Shown here: one piece after another, positions 45,572 through 54,026 of the stretch
Position numbering within the stretch: the stretch's first letter is position 1
Layout: every line of letters starts with the position of its first letter
DNA from: Streptomyces sp. NBC_01235
GTDB lineage: Bacteria > Actinomycetota > Actinomycetes > Streptomycetales > Streptomycetaceae
DNA length: 64,000 nucleotides
Direction of reading: 5' to 3'
NCBI RefSeq assembly: GCF_035989285.1
Contig: NZ_CP108513.1
Span: 5,704,001-5,768,000 of the forward strand
Translations under genes and position numbers: made by a program
The notes under the pieces: generated by a model
What the model was told of the DNA's origin: nothing
Databases searched by the model: none
What the model saw: only the letters and a program-made list of their open reading frames with translations

Positions 45572-45599
45572 GGGAATGCACGCCCCTTAGGATCCGTTG
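45572..45599 (+). promoter_or_regulatory. SigR-type promoter of trxBA
   Basis: GGGAAT (45572-45577), a 17-bp spacer, then CGTTG (45595-45599) match the disulphide-stress sigma R promoter consensus (GGGAAT-N16-18-CGTT). It lies about 65 bp before the trxB start. SigR control of trxBA is established in S. coelicolor. Confidence 0.8.
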
Positions 45600-45665
45600 G
45601 GTGGGGTGAGAGACCAAGTAGCTCCCCCGGTCGACCGATGCTGTCCAGAGACGAGGAAACAAGCC

Positions 45666-46634
45666 GTGAGCGACGTCCGTAACGTGATCATCATCGGCTC
45701 CGGGCCCGCCGGCTACACCGCGGCCCTTTACACCGCACGCGCGTCGCTGAAGCCGCTGGTGTTCGAAGGGGCCGTCACCGCGGGCGGCGCGCTGATGAAC
45801 ACCACCGAGGTAGAGAACTTCCCCGGCTTCCAGGACGGCATCATGGGCCCCGAGCTCATGGACAACATGCGCGCTCAGGCCGAGCGCTTCGGCGCCGAAC
45901 TGATCCCCGACGACATCGTCTCCGTCGACCTCAGCGGTGAGATCAAGACCGTCACGGACACCGCAGGCACGGTTCACCGCGCGAAGGCCGTCATCGTGAC
46001 CACCGGCTCCCAGCACCGCAAGCTCGGTCTGCCGAACGAGGACGCCCTCTCCGGTCGCGGCGTCTCCTGGTGCGCCACCTGTGACGGCTTCTTCTTCAAG
46101 GACCAGGACATCGCCGTGATCGGCGGCGGCGACACCGCGATGGAGGAGGCCACCTTCCTCTCCCGCTTCGCCAAGTCCGTGACGATCGTCCACCGCCGGG
46201 ACACCCTGCGCGCCTCCAAGGCGATGCAGGAGCGTGCCTTCGCCGACCCGAAGATCAAGTTCGTCTGGGACAGCGAAGTCGCCGAGATCCAGGGCGATCA
46301 GAAGCTGGCCGGCCTGAAGCTGCGCAACCTCAAGACCGGCGAGCTCTCGGACCTTCCGGTGACCGGCCTGTTCATCGCGATCGGCCACGACCCGCGCACC
46401 GAGCTCTTCAAGGGACAGCTCGACCTCGACGAGGAGGGCTACCTCAAGGTCTCCGCCCCCTCCACCCGGACGAATGTGACCGGTGTCTTCGCCGCCGGTG
46501 ACGTGGTCGACCACACCTACCGCCAGGCGATCACCGCGGCCGGCACCGGCTGTTCCTCCGCCCTCGACGCCGAGCGCTACCTCGCCGCCCTCGCGGACGA
46601 GGAGCAGGCCGAGCCCGAGAAGACCTCTGTCTGA
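45666..46634 (+). CDS. trxB: Thioredoxin reductase
   Basis: 322 residues from GTG ([21 protein letters not shown]-binding GxGxxA). The NADPH-binding motif is [13 protein letters not shown] and the redox-active pair is in [11 protein letters not shown]. The C-terminal FAD motif is [16 protein letters not shown]. It reduces thioredoxin with NADPH in the cytoplasm. A SigR-type promoter precedes it, and trxA follows by 41 bp in the same transcript. Confidence 0.97.
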   Translation: MSDVRNVIIIGSGPAGYTAALYTARASLKPLVFEGAVTAGGALMNTTEVENFPGFQDGIMGPELMDNMRAQAERFGAELIPDDIVSVDLSGEIKTVTDTAGTVHRAKAVIVTTGSQHRKLGLPNEDALSGRGVSWCATCDGFFFKDQDIAVIGGGDTAMEEATFLSRFAKSVTIVHRRDTLRASKAMQERAFADPKIKFVWDSEVAEIQGDQKLAGLKLRNLKTGELSDLPVTGLFIAIGHDPRTELFKGQLDLDEEGYLKVSAPSTRTNVTGVFAAGDVVDHTYRQAITAAGTGCSSALDAERYLAALADEEQAEPEKTSV

Positions 46635-46675
46635 CCCCCTCTCCCGCCCCCGCACAAGGAATTAAGGAGCCCCCT

Positions 46676-47008
46676 GTGGCCGGCACCCTGAAGAATGTGA
46701 CCGACGCCGACTTCGATGAGGTCGTCCTCAAGAGCGACAAGCCCGTCCTGGTGGACTTCTGGGCCGAGTGGTGCGGCCCGTGCCGTCAGATCGCTCCGTC
46801 GCTCGAGGCCATCGCCGCCGAGCACGGCGACAAGATCGAGATCGTCAAGCTCAACATCGACCAGAACCCGGCCACGGCCGCCAAGTACGGCGTCATGTCG
46901 ATCCCGACACTGAACGTCTACCAGGGCGGCGAGGTCGCCAAGACCATCGTCGGTGCCAAGCCGAAGGCCGCGCTCGTGCGGGACCTGGAGACCTTCATCT
47001 CCGAGTGA
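46676..47008 (+). CDS. trxA: Thioredoxin
   Basis: 110 residues from GTG with AAGGAG upstream. The active site is FWAEWCGPCRQIAP, the cis-Pro is in YGVMSIPTLNVYQGG, and the length is normal. It is the general protein disulphide reductant, cotranscribed with trxB. A perfect parS lies 27 bp beyond the stop, then a stem-loop separates it from the convergent acetyltransferase gene. Confidence 0.97.
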   Translation: MAGTLKNVTDADFDEVVLKSDKPVLVDFWAEWCGPCRQIAPSLEAIAAEHGDKIEIVKLNIDQNPATAAKYGVMSIPTLNVYQGGEVAKTIVGAKPKAALVRDLETFISE

Positions 47009-47035
47009 CGCTGAGCCGTCCCCCCGACGGCTGAT

Positions 47036-47049
47036 GTTTCACGTGAAAC
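47036..47049. other. parS: parS site (perfect)
   Basis: GTTTCACGTGAAAC in the short gap after trxA, directly beside the terminator hairpin. Confidence 0.92.
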
Positions 47050-47050
47050 A

Positions 47051-47084
47051 CGAATGGGCCAGCCCACACGGGCCGGCCCATTCG
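47051..47084. terminator. Bidirectional terminator after trxA
   Basis: CGAATGGGCC ... GGCCCATTCG, 10-bp outer arms with further inner pairing, between trxA and the convergent acetyltransferase gene. Confidence 0.85.
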
Positions 47085-47098
47085 CTTCATTGAACCCG

Positions 47099-47716
47099 TT
47101 ACAGCGGTCGCAGCGCCGGCTCCTTCTGGACCGCTCCCAGCAACCGGTCGAGGGCCATCTCCACATCTTCCTTCCAGGAGAGCGTGGTCCGCAGCTCCAG
47201 CCTCATCCGCGGATGGACAGGATGGGGACGCACCGTCTTGAAGCCCACCGCAAGCAAGTGATCGGCCGGGAGCAAGCAGGCAGGTTCCTTCCAACGTGCG
47301 TCGCCGAAGGCCTCGATCGCCTTGAAGCCCCGCCGCAGCAGATCCTTGGCGACCGTCTGGACCATCACGCGGCCGAGTCCCTGCCCCTGGTAACCCGGCA
47401 TGATGAACGCGGTCATCAACTGCACCGCGTCCGGCGACAGTGGACTCGTGGGAAAGGCCGTCGAGCGGGGAACGTAGGCGGGGGGCGCGTAGAGGACGAA
47501 GCCCACGGGGGCGTCGTCCACGTAGACGACCCGTCCGCACGACCCCCAGTCCAGCAGGACGGCGGAGATCCAGGACTCCTTCTCCAGGGAGGACGTGCCA
47601 GCCTTTACCGCGGCTGCACCGCTGACGGGGTCCAGCTCCCAGAAGACACACGAGCGACAACGCTTGGGAAGGTCCTGAAGGTTGTCCAGCGTGAGCGGTA
47701 CGAGCCTGCGCCCCAT
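47099..47716 (-). CDS. GNAT-family N-acetyltransferase near parB
   Basis: 205 residues. An N-terminal RCRSCVFWELDP motif (two Cys) is characteristic of this actinobacterial subgroup. The GNAT core is FIMPGYQGQGLGRVMVQTVAK and the C-terminus EAFGDARWKEPACLLPADHLLA. The ATG of MGRRLVPLTLDN is used. Substrate unknown. It is conserved beside parB in Streptomyces. A small frame overlaps its start in another phase. Confidence 0.85.
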   Translation of the reverse strand: MGRRLVPLTLDNLQDLPKRCRSCVFWELDPVSGAAAVKAGTSSLEKESWISAVLLDWGSCGRVVYVDDAPVGFVLYAPPAYVPRSTAFPTSPLSPDAVQLMTAFIMPGYQGQGLGRVMVQTVAKDLLRRGFKAIEAFGDARWKEPACLLPADHLLAVGFKTVRPHPVHPRMRLELRTTLSWKEDVEMALDRLLGAVQKEPALRPL

Positions 47717-47862
47717 GAAGGCTGTTCCTCGCTTCCTTCGCCCGCAGCGTCGCGAGCGGCTGTCAGAGCGCTCCGTTCTCTGAGCAGACTGCCGACGAAA
47801 CCGCCGACCGCGCCCAGCCCCAGTCCGGCGCTCACCAGTCCGATCCGGCTCATCGTTCGCAT
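47605..47862 (-). CDS. Possible small membrane protein overlapping the acetyltransferase start
   Basis: About 85 residues, MRTMSRIGLVSAGLGLGAVGGFVGS... with a Gly-rich helix-like N-terminus (LVSAGLGLGAVGGFVGSLL), then LRERSALTAARDAAG and a Ser/Thr/Arg tail. It overlaps the start of the next gene by 112 bp in another frame, so the C-terminal third may not be real. GGGAGG precedes the ATG region. A 24-bp palindrome lies about 50 bp upstream. I do not recognise a family. Confidence 0.4.
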   Translation of the reverse strand: MRTMSRIGLVSAGLGLGAVGGFVGSLLRERSALTAARDAAGEGSEEQPSWGAGSYRSRWTTFRTFPSVVARVSSGSWTPSAVQPR

Positions 47863-47913
47863 GGCCCCCGCCTCCCGCTCCGAGGTACTGCCAGGTGGAT
47901 GCGCCAAAGCCTC

Positions 47914-47937
47914 ATCGCATCGTATCCACGATGCGAT
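47914..47937. promoter_or_regulatory. Palindrome between parB and the small gene, candidate operator
   Basis: Perfect 9-bp arms ATCGCATCG and CGATGCGAT around TATCCA. It overlaps a DnaA-box-like GTATCCACG. It sits just past the parB terminator and upstream of the small gene, so it looks like an operator rather than a terminator. Confidence 0.45.
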
Positions 47938-47962
47938 TCCATCGATACCGCCTGAAAGCAAA

Positions 47963-48003
47963 GAGCGAGCCGTGTTCCGGTACACACCGGACACGGCTCG
48001 CTC
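47963..48003 (-). terminator. Terminator of the parAB operon
   Basis: GAGCGAGCCGTGTTCCGG pairs with CCGGACACGGCTCGCTC with one bulged T, 6-nt loop, 42 bp after the parB stop. Confidence 0.88.
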
Positions 48004-48044
48004 ACAGAGTCCCACGACCGACACGACCCCGGCCGAGCTGCGGC

Positions 48045-49142
48045 TCAGTCTTCCGTCTCCTCGGTGTCGCCCTCCACGAGACCCTTCTGCAGAACGGGGC
48101 CCTCACCGGGAGCGAGCGTGCCGAGGATGCGCTCAAGGTCCTCCATGGACGCGAACTCGACGGTGATCTTGCCCTTCTTCTGCCCCAGGTCGACCTTCAC
48201 CCGCGTCTCGAAGCGGTCCGAGAGCCGGGTTGCGAGGTCGGTCAGCGCCGGGGAGACCCGACCGCCGGCACGCGGACCCTTGGCACGCTGAGCCGTCTGC
48301 GGACGCGAGCCCATGAGGGTCACGATCTCCTCGACGGCCCGCACCGAGAGGCCTTCGGCCACGATGCGGTGAGCCAGCCGGTCCTGCTCCTCCGAGTCGT
48401 CGACGGAGAGCAACGCCCGGGCGTGACCGGCGGAGAGCACTCCCGCCGCGACCCGGCGCTGAACCGCCGGTGAGAGCTTCAGCAGACGGAGCGTGTTGGA
48501 GACCTGCGGGCGGGATCGGCCGATGCGGTCCGCCAACTGGTCGTGCGTGCAGTTGAAGTCCTTCAGCAACTGGTCGTAGGCGGCTGCCTCTTCCAGCGGG
48601 TTCAGCTGAGCCCGGTGAAGGTTCTCAAGGAGGGCGTCCAGGAGAAGCTTCTCGTCGTCCGTGGCCCGCACGATCGCCGGGATCGCCTCCAGGCCGGCCT
48701 CACGGCAGGCCCGCCAACGCCGCTCACCCATGATGAGCTCGTAGCGCGCGAGACCGGTCTGGCGTACGACGACCGGCTGGAGGAGTCCGACCTCCTTGAT
48801 GGAGGTGATGAGCTCGTGCAGCGCGTCCTCGTCGAAGACCTCACGCGGCTGGCGCGGGTTCGGGGTGATCTGGTCGAGGGGGATCTCCGCGAAGTGCGCG
48901 CCGATGGGCGGCGCGGGCGTCTCCAGGGCGCCGTTCGCCGACAGCTCCTCTGTTTCACGTGAAACAGGCGGCAGCGTGGCCACCTTCGCCGCGGCCACCC
49001 CGCGGTCCGCCGTCAGAACCGGGACGGCTGCGGGGGTGGTTCCCCCGCCTCCCACCCCGGTCTGCGCCGGTGTCTTCTCCGTCGGGGCAGCAGGGATCAG
49101 CGCGCCAAGACCCCGACCCAGCCCCCTCCGTCGATCACTCAC
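48045..49142 (-). CDS. parB: Chromosome partitioning protein ParB
   Basis: 365 residues from GTG, overlapping parA by 4 bp (GTGA). ParB is a CTP-dependent clamp that loads at parS and spreads to build the segregation complex. The N-terminus [17 protein letters not shown] is the segment that contacts ParA. The CTP-binding box is [16 protein letters not shown]. The helix-turn-helix is [20 protein letters not shown]. The C-terminal dimerisation domain ends near [14 protein letters not shown] perfect parS lies inside the gene and encodes VSRET at residues 60-64, in the linker between the ParA-contact segment and the CTPase domain. Confidence 0.97.
   Translation of the reverse strand: MSDRRRGLGRGLGALIPAAPTEKTPAQTGVGGGGTTPAAVPVLTADRGVAAAKVATLPPVSRETEELSANGALETPAPPIGAHFAEIPLDQITPNPRQPREVFDEDALHELITSIKEVGLLQPVVVRQTGLARYELIMGERRWRACREAGLEAIPAIVRATDDEKLLLDALLENLHRAQLNPLEEAAAYDQLLKDFNCTHDQLADRIGRSRPQVSNTLRLLKLSPAVQRRVAAGVLSAGHARALLSVDDSEEQDRLAHRIVAEGLSVRAVEEIVTLMGSRPQTAQRAKGPRAGGRVSPALTDLATRLSDRFETRVKVDLGQKKGKITVEFASMEDLERILGTLAPGEGPVLQKGLVEGDTEETED
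48952..48965. other. parS: parS site (perfect) inside parB
   Basis: GTTTCACGTGAAAC in the 5' part of parB, read as Val-Ser-Arg-Glu-Thr, so ParB could bind its own gene. Confidence 0.93.
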
Positions 49143-50212
49143 TGGATCCCCTCCACCGTGTTCAGGTTGTTCTGGGCGCCGATATGGGCGTGCGTCGCGT
49201 CATAGCTGACGCCGACACCCTTCAGCGCGAGTTCTCGTGCTGCCTCAAGGTAGGAGAGGGCACCGCTCGACCCCGGATCGTAGGTCAGCACCGTCTGCCC
49301 ATAGCTCGGCGCCTCGGAGATACGGACCGAGCGGGGAATGCTCGTCCGCAGCACCTCGTCACCGAAGTGGGTGCGCACCTCCTCGGCGACCTGCGACGCG
49401 AGGCGCGTCCGGCCGTCGTACATGGTGAGCAGGATGGTCGACACATGTAGGGCGGGGTTGAGGTGCCCCCGCACCAGGTCGACGTTGCGCAGCAACTGTC
49501 CCAGTCCCTCCAGCGCGTAGTACTCGCACTGGATCGGGATGAGGACCTCGGCACCAGCCACCAGGGCGTTGACCGTCAGCAGGCCAAGCGACGGCGGGCA
49601 GTCGATGAGGATGTAGTCCAGCGGCTGCTCGTATGCCTGGATCGCTCGTTGCAGGCGGCTCTCACGTGCCACCAGGGACACCAACTCGATCTCAGCACCG
49701 GCGAGGTCGATCGTAGCGGGGGCGCAAAAGAGGCCCTCTACGTCGGGGACGGGCTGAACGACTTCGGCGAGGGGACGACTGTCGACCAACACGTCATAGA
49801 TGGACGGCACCTCGGCGTGGTGGTCGATCCCCAGGGCGGTGGACGCGTTGCCCTGTGGGTCGAGGTCGACCACCAGGACACGGCCTCCGTGCAGGGCCAG
49901 GGACGCGGCAAGGTTGACCGTCGTCGTCGTCTTGCCCACCCCGCCCTTCTGGTTGGCCACCACGATCACACGGGTCTGTTCAGGGCGCGGCAGGCCCTCG
50001 CCGGCGCGGCCCAGAGCCTCCACCGCGAGTTGGGCAGCACGACCGATCGGGGTGTCGTCCATGGGGGGCGGTGTTTCACGTGAAACATCCTCCCCGAACG
50101 ACTCGGTACGGGGACCGGGGACCGGATCGGTCATCGGTCCCGCGATGTTGGCGTCGGACCGCAAGGCTTCACTCTCCTCGACTTCAGGCTCGCAATGAAC
50201 AGAGCCTCCCAT
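49139..50212 (-). CDS. parA: Chromosome partitioning ATPase ParA
   Basis: 357 residues from the ATG chosen ([13 protein letters not shown]). The deviant Walker A is [16 protein letters not shown] (Lys89, Lys94), Walker A' is [15 protein letters not shown] and Walker B is [16 protein letters not shown]. It forms filaments in aerial hyphae and moves ParB-bound origins during sporulation septation. The frame stays open further upstream through a parS site, and an ATG at 50134 (MTDPVPGP) is an alternative start. A parS inside the gene encodes VSRET at 43-47. It is cotranscribed with parB. Confidence 0.95.
   Translation of the reverse strand: MGGSVHCEPEVEESEALRSDANIAGPMTDPVPGPRTESFGEDVSRETPPPMDDTPIGRAAQLAVEALGRAGEGLPRPEQTRVIVVANQKGGVGKTTTTVNLAASLALHGGRVLVVDLDPQGNASTALGIDHHAEVPSIYDVLVDSRPLAEVVQPVPDVEGLFCAPATIDLAGAEIELVSLVARESRLQRAIQAYEQPLDYILIDCPPSLGLLTVNALVAGAEVLIPIQCEYYALEGLGQLLRNVDLVRGHLNPALHVSTILLTMYDGRTRLASQVAEEVRTHFGDEVLRTSIPRSVRISEAPSYGQTVLTYDPGSSGALSYLEAARELALKGVGVSYDATHAHIGAQNNLNTVEGIQ
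50073..50086. other. parS: parS site (perfect) inside parA
   Basis: GTTTCACGTGAAAC in the disordered N-terminal coding part of parA, read as Val-Ser-Arg-Glu-Thr. Confidence 0.93.
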
Positions 50213-50248
50213 GTCTTCGGGGTCATGAACCAGTGAGCCCTGTGGTTC

Positions 50249-50275
50249 TGTGGAGAAATCCACCTCTGTGGACAA
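50249..50275. promoter_or_regulatory. Two DnaA boxes upstream of parA
   Basis: Read on the minus strand, TTGTCCACA (50267-50275, perfect Streptomyces consensus) and TTCTCCACA (50249-50257), 18 bp apart, lie 37-63 bp before the assigned parA start. Both are close enough to affect parAB transcription. Binding is inferred. Confidence 0.6.
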
Positions 50276-50369
50276 CTCCCGCCCCTCATCGAGTGAACCG
50301 AGAGGCTTGCGGTCGCGGGGTTCGGCTGCGGCACGACCGCGACTGATGATGCCGTGGAGAAGTGAGCGA

Positions 50370-50383
50370 CGTTTCACGTGAAA
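50370..50383. other. parS: parS site (perfect) upstream of parA
   Basis: GTTTCACGTGAAAC about 160 bp before the assigned parA start. This is the right-most parS found in the window and the one nearest dnaA and oriC. Confidence 0.93.
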
Positions 50384-50639
50384 CACGATGCATGGGGGCC
50401 AGGTCGGCGCCTGCGCGACACCCCGGTATGCGTACGTTTGGCTTCTTGCGTGGAGTATGGCGGCTTCTCCGCGAGCGCCCGGGAGCAACGCCACCTCGGT
50501 TGCCGGCGCACAGAGAGGTCACCGCCGAGATGAGCCCGTCGGCCAGCGAGTGTCTTGCATCACAACGCATTCGCGTTCCTGCAGGCCGTCGCATGTGTCG
50601 CCTGCCGCCTGCTTCGCGAGGTCGCCGGACGGGGCAGTC

Positions 50640-50960
50640 GCCCTGGAGGGAGAGCAGGCCCTCAGGGTCGTCGGACGAAGGGGTCAGGAGCACGATCCCG
50701 GACTCCGGGAGCCGGTGAAGGAAGGGCGCCATGTGATCAGTGGTCACTTCGCCGTTCGGGACGACCTCGCCCACGCTGCGTCCGATCCGGTCGAAGGTCG
50801 CCTGGCTCTCGGTGCTCTGCCAGCCGGACAGGCGATGTCGGCCGCGACGTTGTCCTCGCCGAGCACCTTCACCGCCGCCCCGCGGGGGAAGACCTGGTAG
50901 CCGAGGGCCTTGAGGCCGGGACCATCCAGGTTCCGACCGGTCGGGTGCACCACGGCCAGA
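50640..50960 (-). pseudogene. Decayed gene fragment between parA and rsmG (minus strand)
   Basis: Two frames joined at about 50830 give protein-like sequence: HPTGRNLDGPGLKALGYQVF, GAAVKVLGEDNVAADIAC, then WQSTESQATFDRIGRSVGEV, PNGEVTTDHMAPFLHRLPES and GIVLLTPSSDDPEGLLSLQG. Composition and hydrophobic spacing look like a real globular protein. There is no start codon in good context and the frame breaks, so this is probably a remnant. I do not recognise the family. Confidence 0.4.
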
Positions 50961-50970
50961 GCGCCCCGGC

Positions 50971-51365
50971 TTGGTGGGGATCGCCGTGGTGTCCGTGGCC
51001 ACGGGGTGCGCGGCCCCGGCCGTGTACCTCCGCCGGGGCCGGGAGCCCGCCCCACGGTCGACGACAGCCGACCGTGGCCGGTGCTGCGGAGCACGGCACT
51101 GTGGTCCGTGCTGGTCCCCCTGGCCGCCGCGGGACTCGTCGGCCCCCTCGTCGCCGCCTGGCTCACCGCACCCGTCAGCAACGGAGGACCGACGTACCTC
51201 TCCACGGGACTGCTGGTCACCTGCGGCGCAGTCGTCGTGGGTGTGGCTCTCCTGGCATGGGCTGCACTCCGCGCTGATCGCCACTCGCCGCGCGGACTCA
51301 TGGGCCCCGCCGGCCGAGGAGCAGGCCGCCGGCGAGTGCGCGGCCGGCGGGGCCCAGCGACATGA
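50971..51365 (+). pseudogene. Possible remnant of a small membrane protein (plus strand)
   Basis: One frame gives GIAVVSVATGCAAPAVYLRR. A second frame, from about 51057, gives RPWPVLRSTALWSVLVPLA, AAGLVGPLVAAWLTAPVSNG and LLVTCGAVVVGVALLAWAAL, ending at TGA. Together they look like a three-helix membrane protein with one frame break. No ribosome site is obvious. The patch lies between parA and rsmG, opposite in strand to its neighbours. Confidence 0.3.
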
Positions 51366-51391
51366 GGCCCGGCCAGGACGCGACGGCCGGA

Positions 51392-52108
51392 TCAACGGCG
51401 GCGGCGGACCCGTCCGGTCCGGGCCGCCTTGGCCCGCTTGGCCGCGAATCGCACACCGCCCGGGCTCTCCCCGACCTCGACCCGCACCACCGTGGACAGC
51501 GGATCGACCACGCCCTCGCCGACATGCAGGACCGAGGTGCTCACGGCACCGAGCTTGCTCAGTGCCGCGGCGGCGCTCTTCAGCTCTTCCTCGGCGGTGT
51601 CGCCCTTGAGGGCGAGCATCTCGCCGTAGGGACGCAGCAGCGGGATGCCCCATGCGGCCAGGCGGTCCAGGGGGGCCACGGCGCGGGCGGTCACCACATG
51701 CACCGGTGGCACCGTGCCCATGACCTCCTCGGCGCGGCCCCGCACCACCGTCACATGGTCGAGGCCGAGCAGCTCGACGACCTCGGTGAGGAAGTTGGTG
51801 CGTCGCAGGAGCGGCTCCAGCAGGGTGATCTTCAGGTCCTCCCGCACGAGCGCCAGGGGAATGCCGGGCAGACCGGCACCCGAGCCGACGTCGCACACGG
51901 TCACGCCCTCGGGCACGACCTCGGAGAGCACCGCGCAGTTCAGGATGTGCCTCTCCCACAGGCGGGGCACCTCCCGCGGGCCGATGAGCCCGCGCTGCAC
52001 GCCTGCCTCGGCCAGGAGCTCGGCGTATCGGACCGCATCACCGAAGCGATCGCCGAATACCTCACGTGCCACTTCGGGCGCAGGGGGGAGCTCCGCTGCC
52101 TCCGTCAC
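51392..52108 (-). CDS. rsmG: 16S rRNA m7G527 methyltransferase RsmG (GidB)
   Basis: 238 residues from GTG (TEAAELPPAPEVAREVFG). The SAM-binding motif is VCDVGSGAGLPGIPLAL. Other family blocks are GPREVPRLWERHILNCAVL, LLEPLLRRTNFLTEVVELL, VVRGRAEEV and VVTARAVAPLDRLAAWGIPL. It methylates G527 of 16S rRNA; loss gives low-level streptomycin resistance and, in Streptomyces, antibiotic overproduction. The ATG eight codons upstream is less likely. It is separated from jag by a terminator and from parA by a decayed region. Confidence 0.95.
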   Translation of the reverse strand: MTEAAELPPAPEVAREVFGDRFGDAVRYAELLAEAGVQRGLIGPREVPRLWERHILNCAVLSEVVPEGVTVCDVGSGAGLPGIPLALVREDLKITLLEPLLRRTNFLTEVVELLGLDHVTVVRGRAEEVMGTVPPVHVVTARAVAPLDRLAAWGIPLLRPYGEMLALKGDTAEEELKSAAAALSKLGAVSTSVLHVGEGVVDPLSTVVRVEVGESPGGVRFAAKRAKAARTGRVRRRR

Positions 52109-52177
52109 GGGGACCGTCCTTCCGTACCGCATCAGCGCTTCGAGCGCCGACCACCAGAACTACCAGGCTGACAAAGA

Positions 52178-52208
52178 CCGGCCCCGTCTGCGCAACAGAC
52201 GGGGCCGG
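52178..52208 (-). terminator. Terminator after jag
   Basis: Perfect 13-bp arms CCGGCCCCGTCTG and CAGACGGGGCCGG, 5-nt loop, 18 bp after the jag stop. It separates the rpmH-rnpA-yidD-yidC-jag transcript from rsmG. Confidence 0.9.
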
Positions 52209-52226
52209 GGATACGTACGTACCGAA

Positions 52227-52739
52227 TCAGTTGGGCAGCACGACGACGAAGCGCTGCGGCTCCTCGCCCTCGGACTCACTGCGCAGGCCCGCGGCCTTGA
52301 CCGCGTCGTGCACGACCTTGCGCTCGAACGGCGTCATCGGCTTCAGCTTCACCGGCTCGCCGCTGTTCTTCGCGTCGGCCGCGGCCTTGGCGCCCAGCTC
52401 GGAGAGCTCGGCGCGCTTCTTGGCGCGATAGCCCGCGATGTCCAGCATCAGGCGGCTGCGGTCGCCGGTCTCCCGGTGCACGGCCAGGCGCGTGAGTTCC
52501 TGCAGCGCCTCCAGCACCTCGCCGTCCCGGCCGACCAGCTTGTGCAGGTCACGGGTGCCCGAGTCGCTGATGATCGACACGGAGGCGCGGTCGGCCTCGA
52601 CGTCCATGTCGATGTCGCCGTCGAGATCGGCGATGTCCAGCAGACCCTCGAGGTAGTCCGCCGCGATCTCGCCCTCCTGCTCCAGGCGGGTCAGGGTGTC
52701 TGCACCCTCGGCGGCGGAGGAGGTGGTGCCTTCCGTCAC
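52227..52739 (-). CDS. jag: Jag/KhpB-type R3H and KH RNA-binding protein
   Basis: 170 residues. A KH-like domain (DGDIDMDVEADRASVSIISD, then LHKLVGRDGEVLEALQELTR) is followed by the R3H domain (LMLDIAGYRAKKRAELSELG) and KLKPMTPFERKVVHDAVKAA. The protein binds RNA and is linked to wall growth and division in other Gram-positive bacteria. The acidic N-terminus is short and lacks a long Jag_N extension. It follows yidC by 15 bp, its usual place. Confidence 0.95.
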   Translation of the reverse strand: MTEGTTSSAAEGADTLTRLEQEGEIAADYLEGLLDIADLDGDIDMDVEADRASVSIISDSGTRDLHKLVGRDGEVLEALQELTRLAVHRETGDRSRLMLDIAGYRAKKRAELSELGAKAAADAKNSGEPVKLKPMTPFERKVVHDAVKAAGLRSESEGEEPQRFVVVLPN

Positions 52740-52754
52740 GGGATGGGCTCCTTC

Positions 52755-54023
52755 TTACTTCTTGGACGGGGACTTGGGGCGCTGCGGGCCGCCCTTGCGC
52801 TGCCCGGACTGGGCCTTGCTGCGGCCTGAGGAGCCGGGCTTGGGAGCGGCCTGCTTGGCGGCGCCGGCCGCTCCGGAGGGCTTGGCGTCCTCCGGCTCGT
52901 CGGACTTGCTCAGCGAGGTGGGCTCGCCGGCCGCCTTGGACTGGCGCTGGGACTTCGACTGCCGCTTGGGCTGCTGGCGCTTGGCGGCGGCGCTCGTCGG
53001 CGTGCCGTCCTCGGCCTGGGCGGCGGCCTGGGCCTCGCTCTTGATCACGGTGCCGTCGGGCTGGGCCGCGAAGCCCACCTTGGTCAGACCGTTGATGAAC
53101 TTGCGCTCGGCGTCGTTGCGGTCGCGGCCCTTGGCCACGATGGCCTTGACGATGGCCTTCTCGCCGCGGCTACGGGTCTTGCCGTGGTGCGTGACGTGCT
53201 TGTACAGGCGCTCCAGGTACGCGGCCTGAGCCTTGGAACCCGGCGTCGGGTTGTTGCGGATCACGTACATCTGCTGGCCCATGGTCCACACGTTGGTGGT
53301 CAGCCAGTAGACGAGGACACCGACGGGGAAGTTGATGCCGAAGACGGCGAACATGACCGGGAAGACGTACATCAGCATCTTCTGCTGCTGCATGAACGGC
53401 GTCTTCACCGAGGTGTCGACGTTCTTCGTCATCAGCTGGCGCTGCGTGAAGAACTGCGAGGCCGACATCATCACGATCATGATCGCGGTGACGACGCGGA
53501 CGTCGGTCAGCGAGGCGCCGAGCGACTCCACCTTCGACGCACCGTCGGTGAACTTCGCGGCCAACGGAGCACCGAAGATGTGCGCCTTCTGCGCGCTCTC
53601 CAGGAGGCTCTGGTTGATCACGCCGATGGTGTCGCCCGTCGCGATGCCGTTGAGCACGTGGTACAGGGCGAAGAAGAACGGGGACTGCGCCAGGATGGGA
53701 AGGCACGAGGAGAGCGGGTTGGTGCCCGTCTCCTTGTACAGCTTCATCATCTCTTCGGACTGACGCTGTTTGTCGTTCTTGTAGCGCTCCTGGATCTTCT
53801 TCATCTCGGGCTGGAGCGTCTGCATGGCCCGCGTCGACTTGATCTGCTTCACGAACAGCGGGATCAGGCAGATACGGATCAGGATCACCAGGGACACGAT
53901 CGACAGGCCCCAGGCCCACCCGGTGTCGGGGCCGAAGATGGCGCCGTACACCGTGTGGAACTGGACGATGACCCAGGAGACAGGTGTCGTGATGAAGCTG
54001 AAGAGGCTGGCAATCGTGTCCAC
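52755..54023 (-). CDS. yidC: Membrane protein insertase YidC
   Basis: 422 residues from GTG ([16 protein letters not shown]). The core has five helices. The hydrophilic-groove arginine is in the first core helix region ([20 protein letters not shown]). The charged cytoplasmic hairpin is [20 protein letters not shown], and [19 protein letters not shown] follows. The Lys/Gln/Ser-rich basic C-terminal tail of about 120 residues is typical of actinobacteria and probably binds ribosomes. It inserts membrane proteins with or without Sec. It is flanked by yidD (3 bp) and jag in one operon. Confidence 0.95.
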   Translation of the reverse strand: MDTIASLFSFITTPVSWVIVQFHTVYGAIFGPDTGWAWGLSIVSLVILIRICLIPLFVKQIKSTRAMQTLQPEMKKIQERYKNDKQRQSEEMMKLYKETGTNPLSSCLPILAQSPFFFALYHVLNGIATGDTIGVINQSLLESAQKAHIFGAPLAAKFTDGASKVESLGASLTDVRVVTAIMIVMMSASQFFTQRQLMTKNVDTSVKTPFMQQQKMLMYVFPVMFAVFGINFPVGVLVYWLTTNVWTMGQQMYVIRNNPTPGSKAQAAYLERLYKHVTHHGKTRSRGEKAIVKAIVAKGRDRNDAERKFINGLTKVGFAAQPDGTVIKSEAQAAAQAEDGTPTSAAAKRQQPKRQSKSQRQSKAAGEPTSLSKSDEPEDAKPSGAAGAAKQAAPKPGSSGRSKAQSGQRKGGPQRPKSPSKK

Positions 54024-54026
54024 TAA

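Noticed and set aside
13152..50383. Short open frames beginning Met-Phe-His-Val-Lys at several places
   Set aside because: They arise because parS reads TTT-CAC-GTG-AAA in one frame; they are by-products of the binding site and not genes.
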